Assembly (NCBI RefSeq): GCF_002706425.1
Contig: NZ_CP017713.1
Location: 2,108,001-2,172,000, forward strand
Length of the DNA: 64,000 nucleotides
Direction of reading: 5' to 3'
Source: Loigolactobacillus coryniformis subsp. coryniformis KCTC 3167 = DSM 20001
GTDB lineage: Bacteria; Bacillota; Bacilli; Lactobacillales; Lactobacillaceae
The notes under the pieces are model-generated. The model searched no databases. It was not told the origin of the DNA and was given only the letters and a program-made list of their open reading frames with translations. This document shows positions 43,471-53,657 of the stretch, in pieces; positions within the stretch are counted from its first letter, which is position 1; every line of letters starts with the position of its first letter. The position numbers and the translations under genes are program-made.

Positions 43471-45948
43471 TTATTTATGCTCGCCATGACTTTGGTTGTT
43501 ACGGATCGTAAATGGGTGGTTGCTGTTGCCGCTACCGCCACGGCGATTGCGGTTACGATTAGCACTTGCACCCGAATGGTTACGATTACCATTGCTTGCG
43601 CCCTGACGATTATGACTGTTGCCATTGCTTGAACTATTTCGGTTACCCCGGTAACCACCGCGACTATTGCCACCAGGTCGACGATTATTACCACCTTCAC
43701 GCCGCTGGAAATTCCGGCTTGGTTTTGGCCGCTCAACTAAATCACCTAAGTCACTGGTTGGTGTATTTTCGTCTGGTAATAACTTGAAATTGATTTGGCT
43801 TTGATCCATATCAACATCGGTCAAAGTCACCTTAACTGGCTGACCAACCCGATAAGTCTTCTTTGTGTGCTCCCCAACCATTGCCATATAACTCTCGATA
43901 AAGTTGTAATAGTCATCGCCCATAGTTGAAATATGGACTAAACCTTCAACCGTATTTGGTAGTTCAATAAACAAACCAAACTTAGTCACTGAGCTAACTA
44001 CAGCATCAAAATCTTCACCAACGTGCGGCAACATAAATTCTGCTTTCTTCAAATCGTCGGTATCGCGTTCAGCATCGATCGAACGCCGTTCCATTTCAGA
44101 ACTGTGTTTAGCAATTTCATCCAACTGATCGCGATATTTATCTTGCGCTTCTTCATCGGTCCCATTTTCCATGTACCAATGGATCAAGCGATGCACCATC
44201 AAATCAGGATAACGACGAATTGGTGACGTAAAATGCGTATAGTATTTAGCAGCCAAGCCAAAGTGGCCTAACAACTGATCCGCATATTTAGCTTGTTTCA
44301 TACTGCGCAACATCATGATCTGGATCACCGGTTGTACCGGTTGACCTTCAATTTTAGCCAAAACAGCCTGTAGCATCCGTGGCTTAATGTTCTGGCTATC
44401 ACCTTTAGCCACGACCCCAATATTATTAATAAATTCATAGAAGGCGCGCATTTTTTCGCTATCAGGTGTTTCATGAACACGATATAAGAATGGTACATGT
44501 AACTTGTTATAGTGTTCAGCAACAGTTTCGTTAGCAGCCAACATAAAGGATTCGATCATCCGTTCACTAGTCCCGCGATCACTGACCACAATGTCAGTCG
44601 GATGGCCTTCACTATCAACAATAATTTTCGCTTCTGGCTTATCAAAATCGATGGCACCACGATCATGTCGCATTTGCCATAGGATTTTGTGCAAGGCACC
44701 CATTTGTTCAAACATTGGTACTAATTCAGCATATTCTGCTCGGACCTCAGCATCGTTGTCGTCCAAAATTTGGTTGACCGCTGTATAAGTCATCCGTGCA
44801 GCGCTCTTAATGACCGCTGGGAAAATTTCGTGCTTAACAATATTCCCTTTAGCATCGATCTCCATTTCGCAAGTCATCGTCAACCGCTCAACTTGCGGAT
44901 TCAAGGAACAAATGCCGTTAGACAAGCGTTCTGGTAACATTGGTAAAACACGATCAGTCAAGTAGGTACTCGTCCCCCGTTCAAAAGCCTCATCGTTCAA
45001 GGCGGTCCCTGGGGTAACATAATGGGCAACATCGGCGATACTAACCCCTAAATGATAATGCCCATTATCCATCTTCCAAACAACAACGGCATCATCAAAG
45101 TCTTTTGAAGTTTCACCATCGATGGTCACAAAGTTTTGGTCAGTTAGGTCACGCCGCCCTTGCTTTTCTTCTGGCTGGACTTCACTAGGAATTTCGTTAG
45201 CTTCCTGCATCACTGCATCAGGAAATTCAGTTGGAATGCCATGGCGGTAAACAATTGATAGAATATCGACACCAGGCGCATTTTTATTACCAAGATCTTG
45301 TTTAGCGATTCCTAACATACTCTTAGGATTTTCAACACTTGGGAACTTGGTAATATCAACAACGACCATATCACCATCTTGAGGTTGGACACCGTCATCG
45401 GTAATAAATACAGGAACATCCTGCAGACTGCGCTGTGTCAAGCTAACATAACCAAATTGACCTGAGCTCTTTACCTGACTGGTTGGGAAGCCAGTAAACT
45501 CACCCACAACCGTCGTAAAGTTACGCTTGATGATATTAACAATCTTACCTTCAGGACCCTTACCGCTGTTCGGTACAGCTTCCTTGATCACCTCAGCTTC
45601 AACTTCATCACCATTTAAGGCAAAAGCGGTGTTATCTGCTGAAACGTAAACATCAGGTAGTTCAGGATCGTAGCTAATAAAACCAAAACCGCGATCGTTA
45701 GCGTGAAAAACACCACTGACCTTTTGTCGCTCAACTGCGACACCAAAATGACCGCTACCGTTTAATTTAATTTTTTTATCTTGTTCTAATTGAGTCAAGG
45801 TTTGCACCAAGACTTTAAAAGCAGCTGCATTGCGCAACTTTAATTGTTGATCTAGCTCCTCCGCCGTAAAATAATGGTTGGCGTGTTCAGTTAGAAAATT
45901 TAATACTTCAGCTTGAAATAATTCAGCGTTTTTCAAAGTAAACCTCAT
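43471..45948 (-). CDS. rnr: Ribonuclease R
   Basis: An 825-residue 3'-5' exoribonuclease: N-terminal winged helix, cold-shock domains (about 70-220), RNB catalytic domain with TIDGETSKDFDDAVVV (Asp cluster near residues 272-281), S1 domain (about 635-715) and a 75-residue tail extremely rich in Asn, Arg, Gly and Ser. It degrades structured RNA and works with SmpB-tmRNA, in line with its neighbours. A TTG 12 bp downstream of the assigned ATG 45948, with TGAGG ahead of it, may be the real start. Confidence 0.95.
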   Translation of the reverse strand: MRFTLKNAELFQAEVLNFLTEHANHYFTAEELDQQLKLRNAAAFKVLVQTLTQLEQDKKIKLNGSGHFGVAVERQKVSGVFHANDRGFGFISYDPELPDVYVSADNTAFALNGDEVEAEVIKEAVPNSGKGPEGKIVNIIKRNFTTVVGEFTGFPTSQVKSSGQFGYVSLTQRSLQDVPVFITDDGVQPQDGDMVVVDITKFPSVENPKSMLGIAKQDLGNKNAPGVDILSIVYRHGIPTEFPDAVMQEANEIPSEVQPEEKQGRRDLTDQNFVTIDGETSKDFDDAVVVWKMDNGHYHLGVSIADVAHYVTPGTALNDEAFERGTSTYLTDRVLPMLPERLSNGICSLNPQVERLTMTCEMEIDAKGNIVKHEIFPAVIKSAARMTYTAVNQILDDNDAEVRAEYAELVPMFEQMGALHKILWQMRHDRGAIDFDKPEAKIIVDSEGHPTDIVVSDRGTSERMIESFMLAANETVAEHYNKLHVPFLYRVHETPDSEKMRAFYEFINNIGVVAKGDSQNIKPRMLQAVLAKIEGQPVQPVIQIMMLRSMKQAKYADQLLGHFGLAAKYYTHFTSPIRRYPDLMVHRLIHWYMENGTDEEAQDKYRDQLDEIAKHSSEMERRSIDAERDTDDLKKAEFMLPHVGEDFDAVVSSVTKFGLFIELPNTVEGLVHISTMGDDYYNFIESYMAMVGEHTKKTYRVGQPVKVTLTDVDMDQSQINFKLLPDENTPTSDLGDLVERPKPSRNFQRREGGNNRRPGGNSRGGYRGNRNSSSNGNSHNRQGASNGNRNHSGASANRNRNRRGGSGNSNHPFTIRNNQSHGEHK

Positions 45949-45977
45949 TTCTTCTCATAGAATTCCTATAAATCAGC

Positions 45978-46008
45978 AAAAAACCTCCTGCAATAATAAC
46001 AGGAGGTT
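45978..46008 (-). terminator. Terminator after secG
   Basis: A stem AACCTCCTG/CAGGAGGTT with a T run on the minus strand lies between secG and rnr. rnr is probably reached by readthrough or has its own promoter. Confidence 0.85.
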
Positions 46009-46013
46009 GGCGA

Positions 46014-46250
46014 CTAGTGCGATGACACGTAAGCTAAAGCTAACGAAAATACAAAAAATAAAACGCCGAGTACGATCGTTACTTTTTGCATGAACGCTTC
46101 AAAACCGCGTGCCTTTTGTTTACCGAATAGGTCCTGTGCACCGCCGGATAAGGCGCTCAATGCATCTTGCTGCTTGCTTGGCTGCATTAAGACCGCAATT
46201 ACGATTAGTACAGAAACAATCAACAGCAGGGTTAAGATAGTGTTGTACAC
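46014..46250 (-). CDS. secG: Preprotein translocase subunit SecG
   Basis: A 78-residue protein with two membrane helices and the SecG-type linker (MQPSKQQDALSALSGGAQDLFG) between them. It assists SecYEG-mediated export. GTG 46250 (VYNTILTLL) is preferred because the longer ATG frame would translate the Shine-Dalgarno AGGAGGA as Gly-Gly. Confidence 0.93.
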   Translation of the reverse strand: MYNTILTLLLIVSVLIVIAVLMQPSKQQDALSALSGGAQDLFGKQKARGFEAFMQKVTIVLGVLFFVFSLALAYVSSH

Positions 46251-46400
46251 CCTAGTTCCTCCTAACATTTAAACATGTTCATATGTGCTATTTTAGTCAC
46301 TAAGTTAGTGTTCAATGACTGGCCAACTTACTGTGACCAACCGTTTTTGTTCAATATTAGTATTATACCATTGATTTATATAGAACAAAACCTAAAACAA

Positions 46401-47981
46401 TCAAGTTTGCAGATTTTTGCGCTTTGCCGCAACCTGCATTAACTTCCGTCGAACTATACCTCGTCGCTCATGGGCAGTCAAAACGATCAACGTATCACCA
46501 GCGCGTAATAAGGTATCACCATGAGGGATCACTTCACGATTTTGCCGCCGTATTGCGATCAACAAACTTTCCTGTGGCCATTTTACATCACGGACTTGCT
46601 TATCCTCCAGCGGACTGCCAGCAAAAACTGGCATCTCGAGGCGATCATTTTTGCCGCTCATCCGCGCTAAGGTATTACCGAAGTTTAACCGCGATAATAG
46701 CGATTCATAGATTGGCGCACCACCCAACACATCAACAACGATATAGGCCACTAGTGAAACTAGTGCCAATGGCATTAAATGACGTAGATCACCGACCATT
46801 TCCGTGATCAATAAAATCGCCGTAAACGGTGCCTTACCAATGCCAGCAAAATAGCCAGCCATGGCAAAAATAACGAAGTTCATGATATAGATTTGGGGCA
46901 TCCACTGCCATTGAGTAAACAATGTCCCTAACAATGCACCAATCAACGCGCCTAAAGTCAGAATAGGCAGAAAAATCCCCCCAGGCAAACCTGAGCCATA
47001 GGAAATCATGGAAAAGATAAACCGCAATAAAAACAACGCTAATAATGGCCAAAATGAAGGTAGCTTAATTGCTAATCCAAGTATCACTAGATTACCGCCA
47101 CCTAATGCATGCGGCCAAAAATAGCCAATTGGGATCACTAGCAATAACGGAATCACACCTTGGAAATATCGTGGTAGCCACTTGAGCTTACTGTACCATT
47201 TAGGTAAGGCCAGCAGCACCCGTTGATAGAAAAAGCCCGCCAAGCCCAACACAATTCCTAAAATAATCAGTTGCCAGTATAACGCCAGTGGAAAGCTGTA
47301 AGCATAATGAATATGTAAAACTGGCGTCAGACCAAAAAAGTTTAACGAAATAAAATCAGCCGCGATCGCGCTGGCTAATGAAGTCATCCACACTAACGGC
47401 GAAAAATTATGATAAATTTCTTCCAGTACGAATAACGTTCCGGCAATTGGTGCGCTAAAGGCAGCTGATAATCCAGCGGCGGCGCCACTAGCCAGTAAAA
47501 TTCGTTTTTCCGAATCTGAACGACCTAACCGAGTCGCCACACCCTGTCCAACAGCGGCGCCTAATTGAATCGAAGGCCCTTCACGGCCAAGAAACAAACC
47601 TGGCCCAATGCCTAATACACCAGCGACGAATTTACGCCATAAAACCGGCCACCACGGAATCGTTAAGTCACCAGCTAGTTGACCTTCAACCTGTGGAATG
47701 CCTGAACCCATAATATTCGGCTCTCCTTTGACCAACATTCCGATCAACCAGGCCAACGCAATGCTAATAACCGGCAAAGCTAACAACCAAACTGGCTGGA
47801 AATGCAGCCACTGAAACAACTGAATTGCTTGTTGTAAACTGATCTCGATCAGCCAACGAAACATACTCACCACTACACCACTTAATAAACCGACTAATAG
47901 CCCTTTTAAAATAAATTTTAAGCGTGTATTATCAAATTGTTTTAACCTTTGCAAGTAATACACCTCTTCTAAAAAATACAT
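46401..47981 (-). CDS. clcA: ClC-type chloride channel/antiporter with TrkA-C domain
   Basis: A 526-residue ClC protein. The anion-selectivity segments GSGIPQVEG and GREGPSIQLGAAVGQ (the Glu of GREGP being the gating glutamate) are present, followed by GIGKAPFTAILLITE and a C-terminal TrkA-C-like regulatory domain (about 440-520). In bacteria these usually exchange chloride for protons and help acid resistance. The probable start is TTG 47954 behind AGAGGTG rather than ATG 47981. Confidence 0.92.
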   Translation of the reverse strand: MYFLEEVYYLQRLKQFDNTRLKFILKGLLVGLLSGVVVSMFRWLIEISLQQAIQLFQWLHFQPVWLLALPVISIALAWLIGMLVKGEPNIMGSGIPQVEGQLAGDLTIPWWPVLWRKFVAGVLGIGPGLFLGREGPSIQLGAAVGQGVATRLGRSDSEKRILLASGAAAGLSAAFSAPIAGTLFVLEEIYHNFSPLVWMTSLASAIAADFISLNFFGLTPVLHIHYAYSFPLALYWQLIILGIVLGLAGFFYQRVLLALPKWYSKLKWLPRYFQGVIPLLLVIPIGYFWPHALGGGNLVILGLAIKLPSFWPLLALFLLRFIFSMISYGSGLPGGIFLPILTLGALIGALLGTLFTQWQWMPQIYIMNFVIFAMAGYFAGIGKAPFTAILLITEMVGDLRHLMPLALVSLVAYIVVDVLGGAPIYESLLSRLNFGNTLARMSGKNDRLEMPVFAGSPLEDKQVRDVKWPQESLLIAIRRQNREVIPHGDTLLRAGDTLIVLTAHERRGIVRRKLMQVAAKRKNLQT

Positions 47982-48048
47982 TACTAAACTAATATAACAT
48001 TTTAACTAACAACTTAAAACCTGAATTATTCACCATAAGTTCTCCAAG

Positions 48049-48093
48049 TACAGTGTCACCCCGGTATCATGGGCGGTACTGTGTTTTTTATTT
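48049..48093 (+). terminator. Terminator-like hairpin in the IS1380 left end
   Basis: ACAGT/ACTGT and CCC/GGG pairing with wobble pairs between is followed by a T-rich run. It lies inside the element, upstream of its transposase. Confidence 0.6.
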
Positions 48094-48184
48094 TTCACCT
48101 TTTTAGTGCAGAAAAAGAACCTCCGATTTGGTATAGTTGATTCACCACAAGTCAGCTATCCACCAAAAGAAAGAGGTCCTTCTC

Positions 48185-49495
48185 ATGGCAACTTTACCGG
48201 AAAAACGAGTTAATTTCAATCCTAAATTACATATTTCGCACACTGGTGGTGAACTTTCCACTGATGCTGGGCTAGTGTTGGTCAAAGAATTAATGGCGCA
48301 ACTCAATTTCACGACCTTAGCGTATCAATTAGTCCATTTTGATGACCAGCGCCATTACGCTCGTTACAGCAACGTTAGTCTACTAGAACAGGTCGTGCTG
48401 CAGTTGATCGCCGGTTACCCGGCCGATCTAGCTGCCACCAGTTTGCGCGATGACCCCACATTTAAATTACTATTGGCACAACCGCAATTGGCCTCACAAC
48501 CGTCATTATCCCGTTTTTGGCAACGCTGTGACGAGCAGACCATCACCTCATTACAAACGTTGAATCAAGCATTGCTTGACCAAGCGTGGACTGGCGCCAA
48601 GCAACAACAGCTGATCCTCGATATTGACTCGACTCACGCCGATACTCATGGTCATCAGGAAAAAACGGCCTTTAATGCGCATTACGGTACCACGGGTTAC
48701 CATCCGCTGGTCGCTTTTGACGGGCAAACGGGCCACTGTTTAAAGGCTCAATTGCGCCCAGGTAATGTTTATACCAGTACGGATATTGCCCCCTTTATCA
48801 CACCACTACTACAGCACTATCATCAAGTCAAACCGAACGCTGATATCTTGGTCCGCGGGGATAGTGGCTTTGCGACTCCAGAATTATACGAAACTTGTGA
48901 AGCCAACGACACTTTTTACTTGATCCGCCTGAAAGCCAATCGGCGGCTGAACCAACTGGCTGAACGTTTTGTTCAGATCAGTGATGAGCAGAATTGGACT
49001 GAGACCGAGGTCCATTATTATCGCGCGTCTTATCAAGCCCGATCATGGCCTAAGCCGCGCCAGATCTATATTAAATCAACTCGACCAGCTGGTGAATTGT
49101 TATTTCAACATGAATACCTTGTGTCCAATTTAACGAGTTTTGTCGCCGAAGATGCGTTTCAAGCCTATCATCAACGGGGCCAAATGGAAAATTATATCAA
49201 GGAAGCCAAGGCTGGCTTTTACCTGGATAAAATGACTAGCTCGCAATTTATACCAAATTATGCCCGCATGATGTTCAGTGTCCTCGCTTATAATTTAGTC
49301 AGCTTGATGCGCCAATTGTTGCCTGTACAACATCAGCGATTACAGGTTACAACCTTGCGCTTATGGCTGTTTAAAGTAGCGGGTAAGCTGGTGACCAGCG
49401 GCCGGCAACTTTATCTAAAATTAAGCCGCCACCACGTCTATCAGGATTTGTTTTATCAACTGTTAGCTCGAATCCAAGCGCTACAGTGGGGCTAA
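48185..49495 (+). CDS. IS1380-family transposase
   Basis: A 436-residue DDE transposase with the typical N-terminus (HTGGELSTDAGLVLVKELM), first Asp in LILDIDSTHADTHGHQE, second in ILVRGDSGFATPELYE, and Glu in HQRGQMENYIKEAK. ATG 48185 follows AAGAAAGAGGTCC; the frame is also open upstream from 48137 but without a suitable ribosome site. Intact. Confidence 0.92.
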   Translation: MATLPEKRVNFNPKLHISHTGGELSTDAGLVLVKELMAQLNFTTLAYQLVHFDDQRHYARYSNVSLLEQVVLQLIAGYPADLAATSLRDDPTFKLLLAQPQLASQPSLSRFWQRCDEQTITSLQTLNQALLDQAWTGAKQQQLILDIDSTHADTHGHQEKTAFNAHYGTTGYHPLVAFDGQTGHCLKAQLRPGNVYTSTDIAPFITPLLQHYHQVKPNADILVRGDSGFATPELYETCEANDTFYLIRLKANRRLNQLAERFVQISDEQNWTETEVHYYRASYQARSWPKPRQIYIKSTRPAGELLFQHEYLVSNLTSFVAEDAFQAYHQRGQMENYIKEAKAGFYLDKMTSSQFIPNYARMMFSVLAYNLVSLMRQLLPVQHQRLQVTTLRLWLFKVAGKLVTSGRQLYLKLSRHHVYQDLFYQLLARIQALQWG

Positions 49496-49929
49496 ACTGG
49501 TGCAATAAATCAAAAAAAGTCGGTTCGGCCAAGGGGCAAGTATGCTCAAAATTGAGGATCAAAAATTTATCCAGCCCCATAATTTGGTAGCCTTTAGCAA
49601 AAACAGTACATCTTGGTTTGACTACACCATAGCAGCACGAGAATTGGTCCAAAATTGTGCGGTATGCCGATATTAAACCTCGTATGAATAATTCGGGTAA
49701 AAATGTGTTTGGATCAACTAAACAAATTACCTACGGTCATCTTTTTAGCAATCAACCTATTTTATAGCAAAAACAAAAAAAGCTGAAAACTTTTTTTATT
49801 GCGCAATGCCTTAATTAGCGGGCTTTATGCCACTAATTTCTCATCTAAATTCATTATTTTTTCATTTTACTATTTATTATCACAGCAAATAATGTTAATC
49901 TTTTAATTAATAACTAAAAGATAATAAGA

Positions 49930-50188
49930 AAGACAAGTACGATTCGTCGTCCTGACAGTGAGTCGAGATCAGTGGAAACTCGATAAGGCAACAGCGTTTT
50001 GGAATAACCCTTTCTTTGATCGCGGGCTGAACGATAACTAGTAGGCTACGCCGTGACCGGTACGTTACCATCCGGAGGCGCATGATTGTGCGCTTAGTAA
50101 GGTGGCTCGTTTAGCGAGCAACTTGGGTGGTACCGCGAAAATAGTCCTTTTCGTCCCTTGATCGGGGATGAAAAGGACTATTTTTTTC
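49930..50188 (+). promoter_or_regulatory. T-box riboswitch, probably Asn-specific, ahead of asnA
   Basis: Stem I begins near AAGAAAG (49928) and pairs with CTTTCTT (50010-50016). An AAC at 50006-50008 is a candidate Asn specifier. The T-box GGGTGGTACCGCG (50125-50137) is followed by a terminator AATAGTCCTTTTC...GAAAAGGACTATT (50140-50188). Uncharged tRNA-Asn would favour the antiterminator and allow asnA expression. The 49698-49929 stretch between the IS and T-box shows only AT-rich sequence. Confidence 0.88.
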
Positions 50189-50349
50189 GCCACGAAATCA
50201 GGTTAAAAAGTAAGTCATTACGTTATTTGGTTAATATTTATCGGCCGAAGCCAAATAAATAATGTACTTACACACAATTAAAAATTAAGCAAGCTGCTTA
50301 AGCGGCTTTTCACTTAAGTTAAATTAATACCCGACAAGGAGATACTAAT

Positions 50350-51357
50350 ATGCATTTAATTATTCCAACTGAATATGATCCAAAATTATCTGTCCGCCAA
50401 ACCCAAGAAGCCATTCGCTATATCCGTGAGACCTTTCAAGATGAATTCGGTAAACAACTCAACTTATCCCGCGTTTCAGCACCAATGATGGTTGATCGTG
50501 CCACCGGTCTAAACGATAACTTAAATGGCATCGAATCACCAGTTTCATTTACCATGAAAGACATGCCAACTAAAACTATGGAAATCGTGCATAGTTTAGC
50601 TAAATGGAAACGTAACGCTCTAGGTCGTTTTGGCTTTCAACCTGGCGAGGGTCTTTACACTAACATGAACGCCATTCGTAAAGATGAAGACCTCGACAAT
50701 TTTCATTCAATCTACGTTGATCAATGGGATTGGGAAAAAGTAATTACAAAAGAGGAACGTACAATTGCGACCCTTCAACAAACGGTTCGCCAAATCTTTA
50801 AAGTAATCAAGCATATGGAGCACGAAGTTTGGTATAAATACCCTAACGCTGTTCATCACCTACCCGATGAAATTCATTTCGTTACAACGCAAGAGCTAGA
50901 GGATCGTTGGCCTGATAAGACGCCAATGGAACGTGAAGACCTTATTGCCAAGGAATTTGGTTGCGTCTTTATTATGCAAATTGGTGGGGCCTTAAAATCT
51001 GGCAAGCGCCATGACGGCCGCGCTCCTGATTACGATGACTGGTCACTTAACGGTGATCTGATTTTCTGGTACGAACCCTTAGACTGCAAGCTAGAAATAT
51101 CTAGTATGGGTATCCGGGTCGATGAAGTCGCAATGGCTAAGCAATTAAAAATTGCTGGCGCAGAAGATCGGCTACATTTGCCTTTCCATCAAAAAATTAT
51201 GCATGGTGAATTACCTTACAGCATTGGCGGTGGGATCGGTCAATCACGCTTATGTATGCTGCTATTAGGCAAAGCACACGTTGGTGAAGTCCAAGCTAGT
51301 GTCTGGCCACAAGAAATGCTGGATGAATGTGCTGCGCACGACATTCACATCCTGTAG
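50350..51357 (+). CDS. asnA: Aspartate-ammonia ligase (asparagine synthetase A)
   Basis: A 335-residue class II synthetase-like enzyme making asparagine from aspartate, ammonia and ATP. Typical segments are [26 protein letters not shown] and [26 protein letters not shown] precedes ATG 50350. Control by the upstream T-box is expected. Confidence 0.95.
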   Translation: MHLIIPTEYDPKLSVRQTQEAIRYIRETFQDEFGKQLNLSRVSAPMMVDRATGLNDNLNGIESPVSFTMKDMPTKTMEIVHSLAKWKRNALGRFGFQPGEGLYTNMNAIRKDEDLDNFHSIYVDQWDWEKVITKEERTIATLQQTVRQIFKVIKHMEHEVWYKYPNAVHHLPDEIHFVTTQELEDRWPDKTPMEREDLIAKEFGCVFIMQIGGALKSGKRHDGRAPDYDDWSLNGDLIFWYEPLDCKLEISSMGIRVDEVAMAKQLKIAGAEDRLHLPFHQKIMHGELPYSIGGGIGQSRLCMLLLGKAHVGEVQASVWPQEMLDECAAHDIHIL

Positions 51358-51379
51358 TCCTTGCTTCAGGCTATCATAT

Positions 51380-51424
51380 TAAAAAGGGAGTTACGACATA
51401 AATATTGCCGTAACTCCCTTTTTA
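51380..51424 (+). terminator. Terminator of asnA
   Basis: A perfect stem AAAAGGGAGTTACG/CGTAACTCCCTTTT is followed by T residues. Confidence 0.92.
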
Positions 51425-51443
51425 TTGTGCCTTTAAGTAAAAA

Positions 51444-51470
51444 AAAGAAGCAGGCGTCCCTGCTTCTTCG
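51444..51470 (-). terminator. Terminator of tpiA
   Basis: A stem AAGAAGCAGG/CCTGCTTCTT with a short loop and a T tract on the minus strand lies 13 bp past the tpiA stop. Confidence 0.88.
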
Positions 51471-51482
51471 TAAAAGCTTAAA

Positions 51483-52238
51483 TTAGTCTTGGTAATGTAC
51501 CAATTCCAAGAATGATTCAGGTTGTAAGCTAGCGCCACCAACAAGGCCACCGTCGATATCAGGTTGTGCCATTAATTCTTTAACGTTAGCTGGTTTCATT
51601 GAACCACCATATTGAATCCGTACGTTTTCAGCAGTTGTTTGGTCATAAAGGCCAGCAACTGTTTCACGGATCAAATGGCAAACTTCTTGTGCTTGTTCTG
51701 GGGTAGCTGTTTCGCCAGTACCGATTGCCCAGATTGGTTCGTAAGCAATAACTGCAGAAGCAACTTGTTCAGCTGATAAGCCCTTCAAAGCAGCTTTGAT
51801 TTGACCAGAAACCCATTCGTCAACCTTGCCGGCTTTACGAGTTTCTAAAGTTTCGCCACAGCAGATAATTGGTGTAACCCCATTTTTGAACAAAGCGTGT
51901 GCTTTTTTGTTGATGTCTTCATCTGTTTCATGGAAATATTCGCGGCGTTCGCTATGGCCGATAATGCCGTAGTTAACACCCATTTCAGCTAAAACTTTTG
52001 GTGAAGTTTCGCCAGTGAAAGCACCAGCATCTTCAAAGTAGTTGTTTTCAGAAGCAACTTTTAAATCAGTACCTTTAGCAGCATCGATCAAAGTTTGTAA
52101 GTCAACGGCAGGAGCACCGATAACAGCTTCAACTTTAGTAGCGTCAGCTAACTTGCCTTTAATGCCAGCAACAAATTCAGCAGTTTCTTTAGGGTTCTTG
52201 TTTAATTTCCAGTTACCCGCAATGATTGGTTTACGCAT
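51483..52238 (-). CDS. tpiA: Triosephosphate isomerase
   Basis: A 251-residue TIM. Substrate and catalytic residues are in AGNWKLNK (Lys), GHSERR (His), [11 protein letters not shown] (Glu) and VGGASL. It interconverts dihydroxyacetone phosphate and glyceraldehyde 3-phosphate. ATG 52238 behind AAAGGATG is the true start; the open frame upstream to 52286 is not native. Last gene of the cggR-gap-pgk-tpiA cluster in this window. Confidence 0.97.
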   Translation of the reverse strand: MRKPIIAGNWKLNKNPKETAEFVAGIKGKLADATKVEAVIGAPAVDLQTLIDAAKGTDLKVASENNYFEDAGAFTGETSPKVLAEMGVNYGIIGHSERREYFHETDEDINKKAHALFKNGVTPIICCGETLETRKAGKVDEWVSGQIKAALKGLSAEQVASAVIAYEPIWAIGTGETATPEQAQEVCHLIRETVAGLYDQTTAENVRIQYGGSMKPANVKELMAQPDIDGGLVGGASLQPESFLELVHYQD

Positions 52239-52300
52239 TTGTAACATCCTTTCATGTCTGTTATGTAAACCTGGTGCCAGATACACCAGATTTGTTAAAT

Positions 52301-53512
52301 TTATTTATTAGAAATAGCAGCAATACCAGGTAATTCTTTACCTTCAAGGTATTCAAGTGAAGCACCGCCACCAGTTGAGATATGAGTCAATTGGTCGCCA
52401 ACGCCTAATTGTTTAACTGCTGCAGTTGAATCGCCACCACCGACGATGGTTGTTGCATCAGTTAAAGTACCTAAGAACTTGCCGATTTCCAAAGTGCCTT
52501 TAGCGTAGTTGCTCATTTCGAACACACCCATAGGGCCGTTCCAAACAACTGTCTTAGCGTCTTTAAGCACATCTTTAAATTCAGCAATTGACTTTTCGCC
52601 GATATCTAAAGCCATGTAGCCATCAGGAATGTTACCTTCAACATCCTTGCTAGGTACATCGTTATTGAATTCTTTAGCCACAATATTATCAACAGGCAAG
52701 ACTAACTTGTCGCCAGCTTTGTCGATGATTTGTTTAGCTAAATCAATTTTATCTGTTTCAACCAATGACTTACCAATGCTTAAACCTTTAGCAGCATAGA
52801 ACGTATAAGTCATACCGCCACCGACGATAACTTTGTCAGCTTTGCTTAATAAATGATCGATCACACCGATCTTATCAGAAACTTTGGCACCACCTAAGAT
52901 GGCAACAAATGGGTGCTTAGGATTGTCAACGGCATCACCTAAGAACTTGATTTCTTTTTCCATTAAGAAGCCGGCAGCCACTTTTTGGCCTTTAGCTTTC
53001 ATAGCAGTTGCGATACCAACGTTTGAAGCATGGGCACGATGAGCAGTACCAAATGCATCATTAACAAAAACATCGCCTAATGAAGCCCAGTATTCGCCTA
53101 ATTTAGGATCGTTTTTGCTTTCGCGCTTGCCAAAGTCATTGTCGATGTCTTGGAAACGAGTGTTTTCCATAACAAGTACTTGACCAGCAGTCATTGCATT
53201 AACAGCATCTTCAAGCTTCTTACCTTCGTTAACAGGAACAAAAGTAACTGGTTGGTTCAATAATTCAGCCAAGCGAGTTGCAACAGGTTGTAAGCTTAAT
53301 TCTTTTTTATCTTCGTCAGATTTGATCCGGCCTAAGTGAGAAAGCAAGATTGCTTTACCGCCATTTTCAACCACATATTTGATAGTTGGTAATGCAGCAA
53401 CAATCCGGTTATCGTCACCAATAACGCCACCTTTGATCGGTACGTTAAAGTCTACACGGATCAACACTTTTTTATCTTTAACATCTAAATCAGAAACGAT
53501 TAATTTAGCCAT
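52301..53512 (-). CDS. pgk: Phosphoglycerate kinase
   Basis: A 403-residue glycolytic kinase with substrate motif RVDFNVP near residue 19, SHLGR, and nucleotide-binding [10 protein letters not shown] and GGGDSTAAV. It makes ATP from 1,3-bisphosphoglycerate. A terminator separates it from gap, so expression is by readthrough or its own promoter. Confidence 0.97.
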   Translation of the reverse strand: MAKLIVSDLDVKDKKVLIRVDFNVPIKGGVIGDDNRIVAALPTIKYVVENGGKAILLSHLGRIKSDEDKKELSLQPVATRLAELLNQPVTFVPVNEGKKLEDAVNAMTAGQVLVMENTRFQDIDNDFGKRESKNDPKLGEYWASLGDVFVNDAFGTAHRAHASNVGIATAMKAKGQKVAAGFLMEKEIKFLGDAVDNPKHPFVAILGGAKVSDKIGVIDHLLSKADKVIVGGGMTYTFYAAKGLSIGKSLVETDKIDLAKQIIDKAGDKLVLPVDNIVAKEFNNDVPSKDVEGNIPDGYMALDIGEKSIAEFKDVLKDAKTVVWNGPMGVFEMSNYAKGTLEIGKFLGTLTDATTIVGGGDSTAAVKQLGVGDQLTHISTGGGASLEYLEGKELPGIAAISNK

Positions 53513-53581
53513 AGTGAATAGCCTCCTATTTTAACTATTTAGTCGTTGCCAGCCCGCGGGCCCTGCGCGCTGACCAACAAA

Positions 53582-53616
53582 AAAAGCAGAGGGAGTCAAC
53601 CTCCCTCCGCCTTTTT
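53582..53616 (-). terminator. Terminator between gap and pgk
   Basis: On the minus strand, stem GCGGAGGGAG/CTCCCTCTGC with a 5-nt loop is followed by seven T residues. Partial termination here would give excess gap over pgk mRNA. Confidence 0.9.
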
Positions 53617-53657
53617 TAAAGCATTATGCGGTTTTGAAACCTACTAGTTCTAACGGA

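Larger units (their letters stand above)
48020..49697 (+). mobile_element. IS1380-family insertion sequence (about 1.68 kb)
   Basis: Inverted ends CCTGAATTATTCA (48020-48032) and TGAATAATTCGGG (49685-49697) match at 12 of 13 positions. Size fits the IS1380 family. Flanks are A-rich, and a 4-bp target repeat cannot be defined. A terminator hairpin near the left end shields the transposase from outside transcription. Confidence 0.85.

Noticed and set aside
43464-43736. Hydrophobic Val/Ala/Ile-rich frame within the rnr tail
   Set aside because: It is a frame-shifted reading of the low-complexity Asn/Arg/Gly tail of RNase R.
46424-46807. A 127-codon frame opposite the ClC gene
   Set aside because: It is antisense to the conserved TrkA-C and membrane-coding part of clcA, with no promoter or ribosome site.
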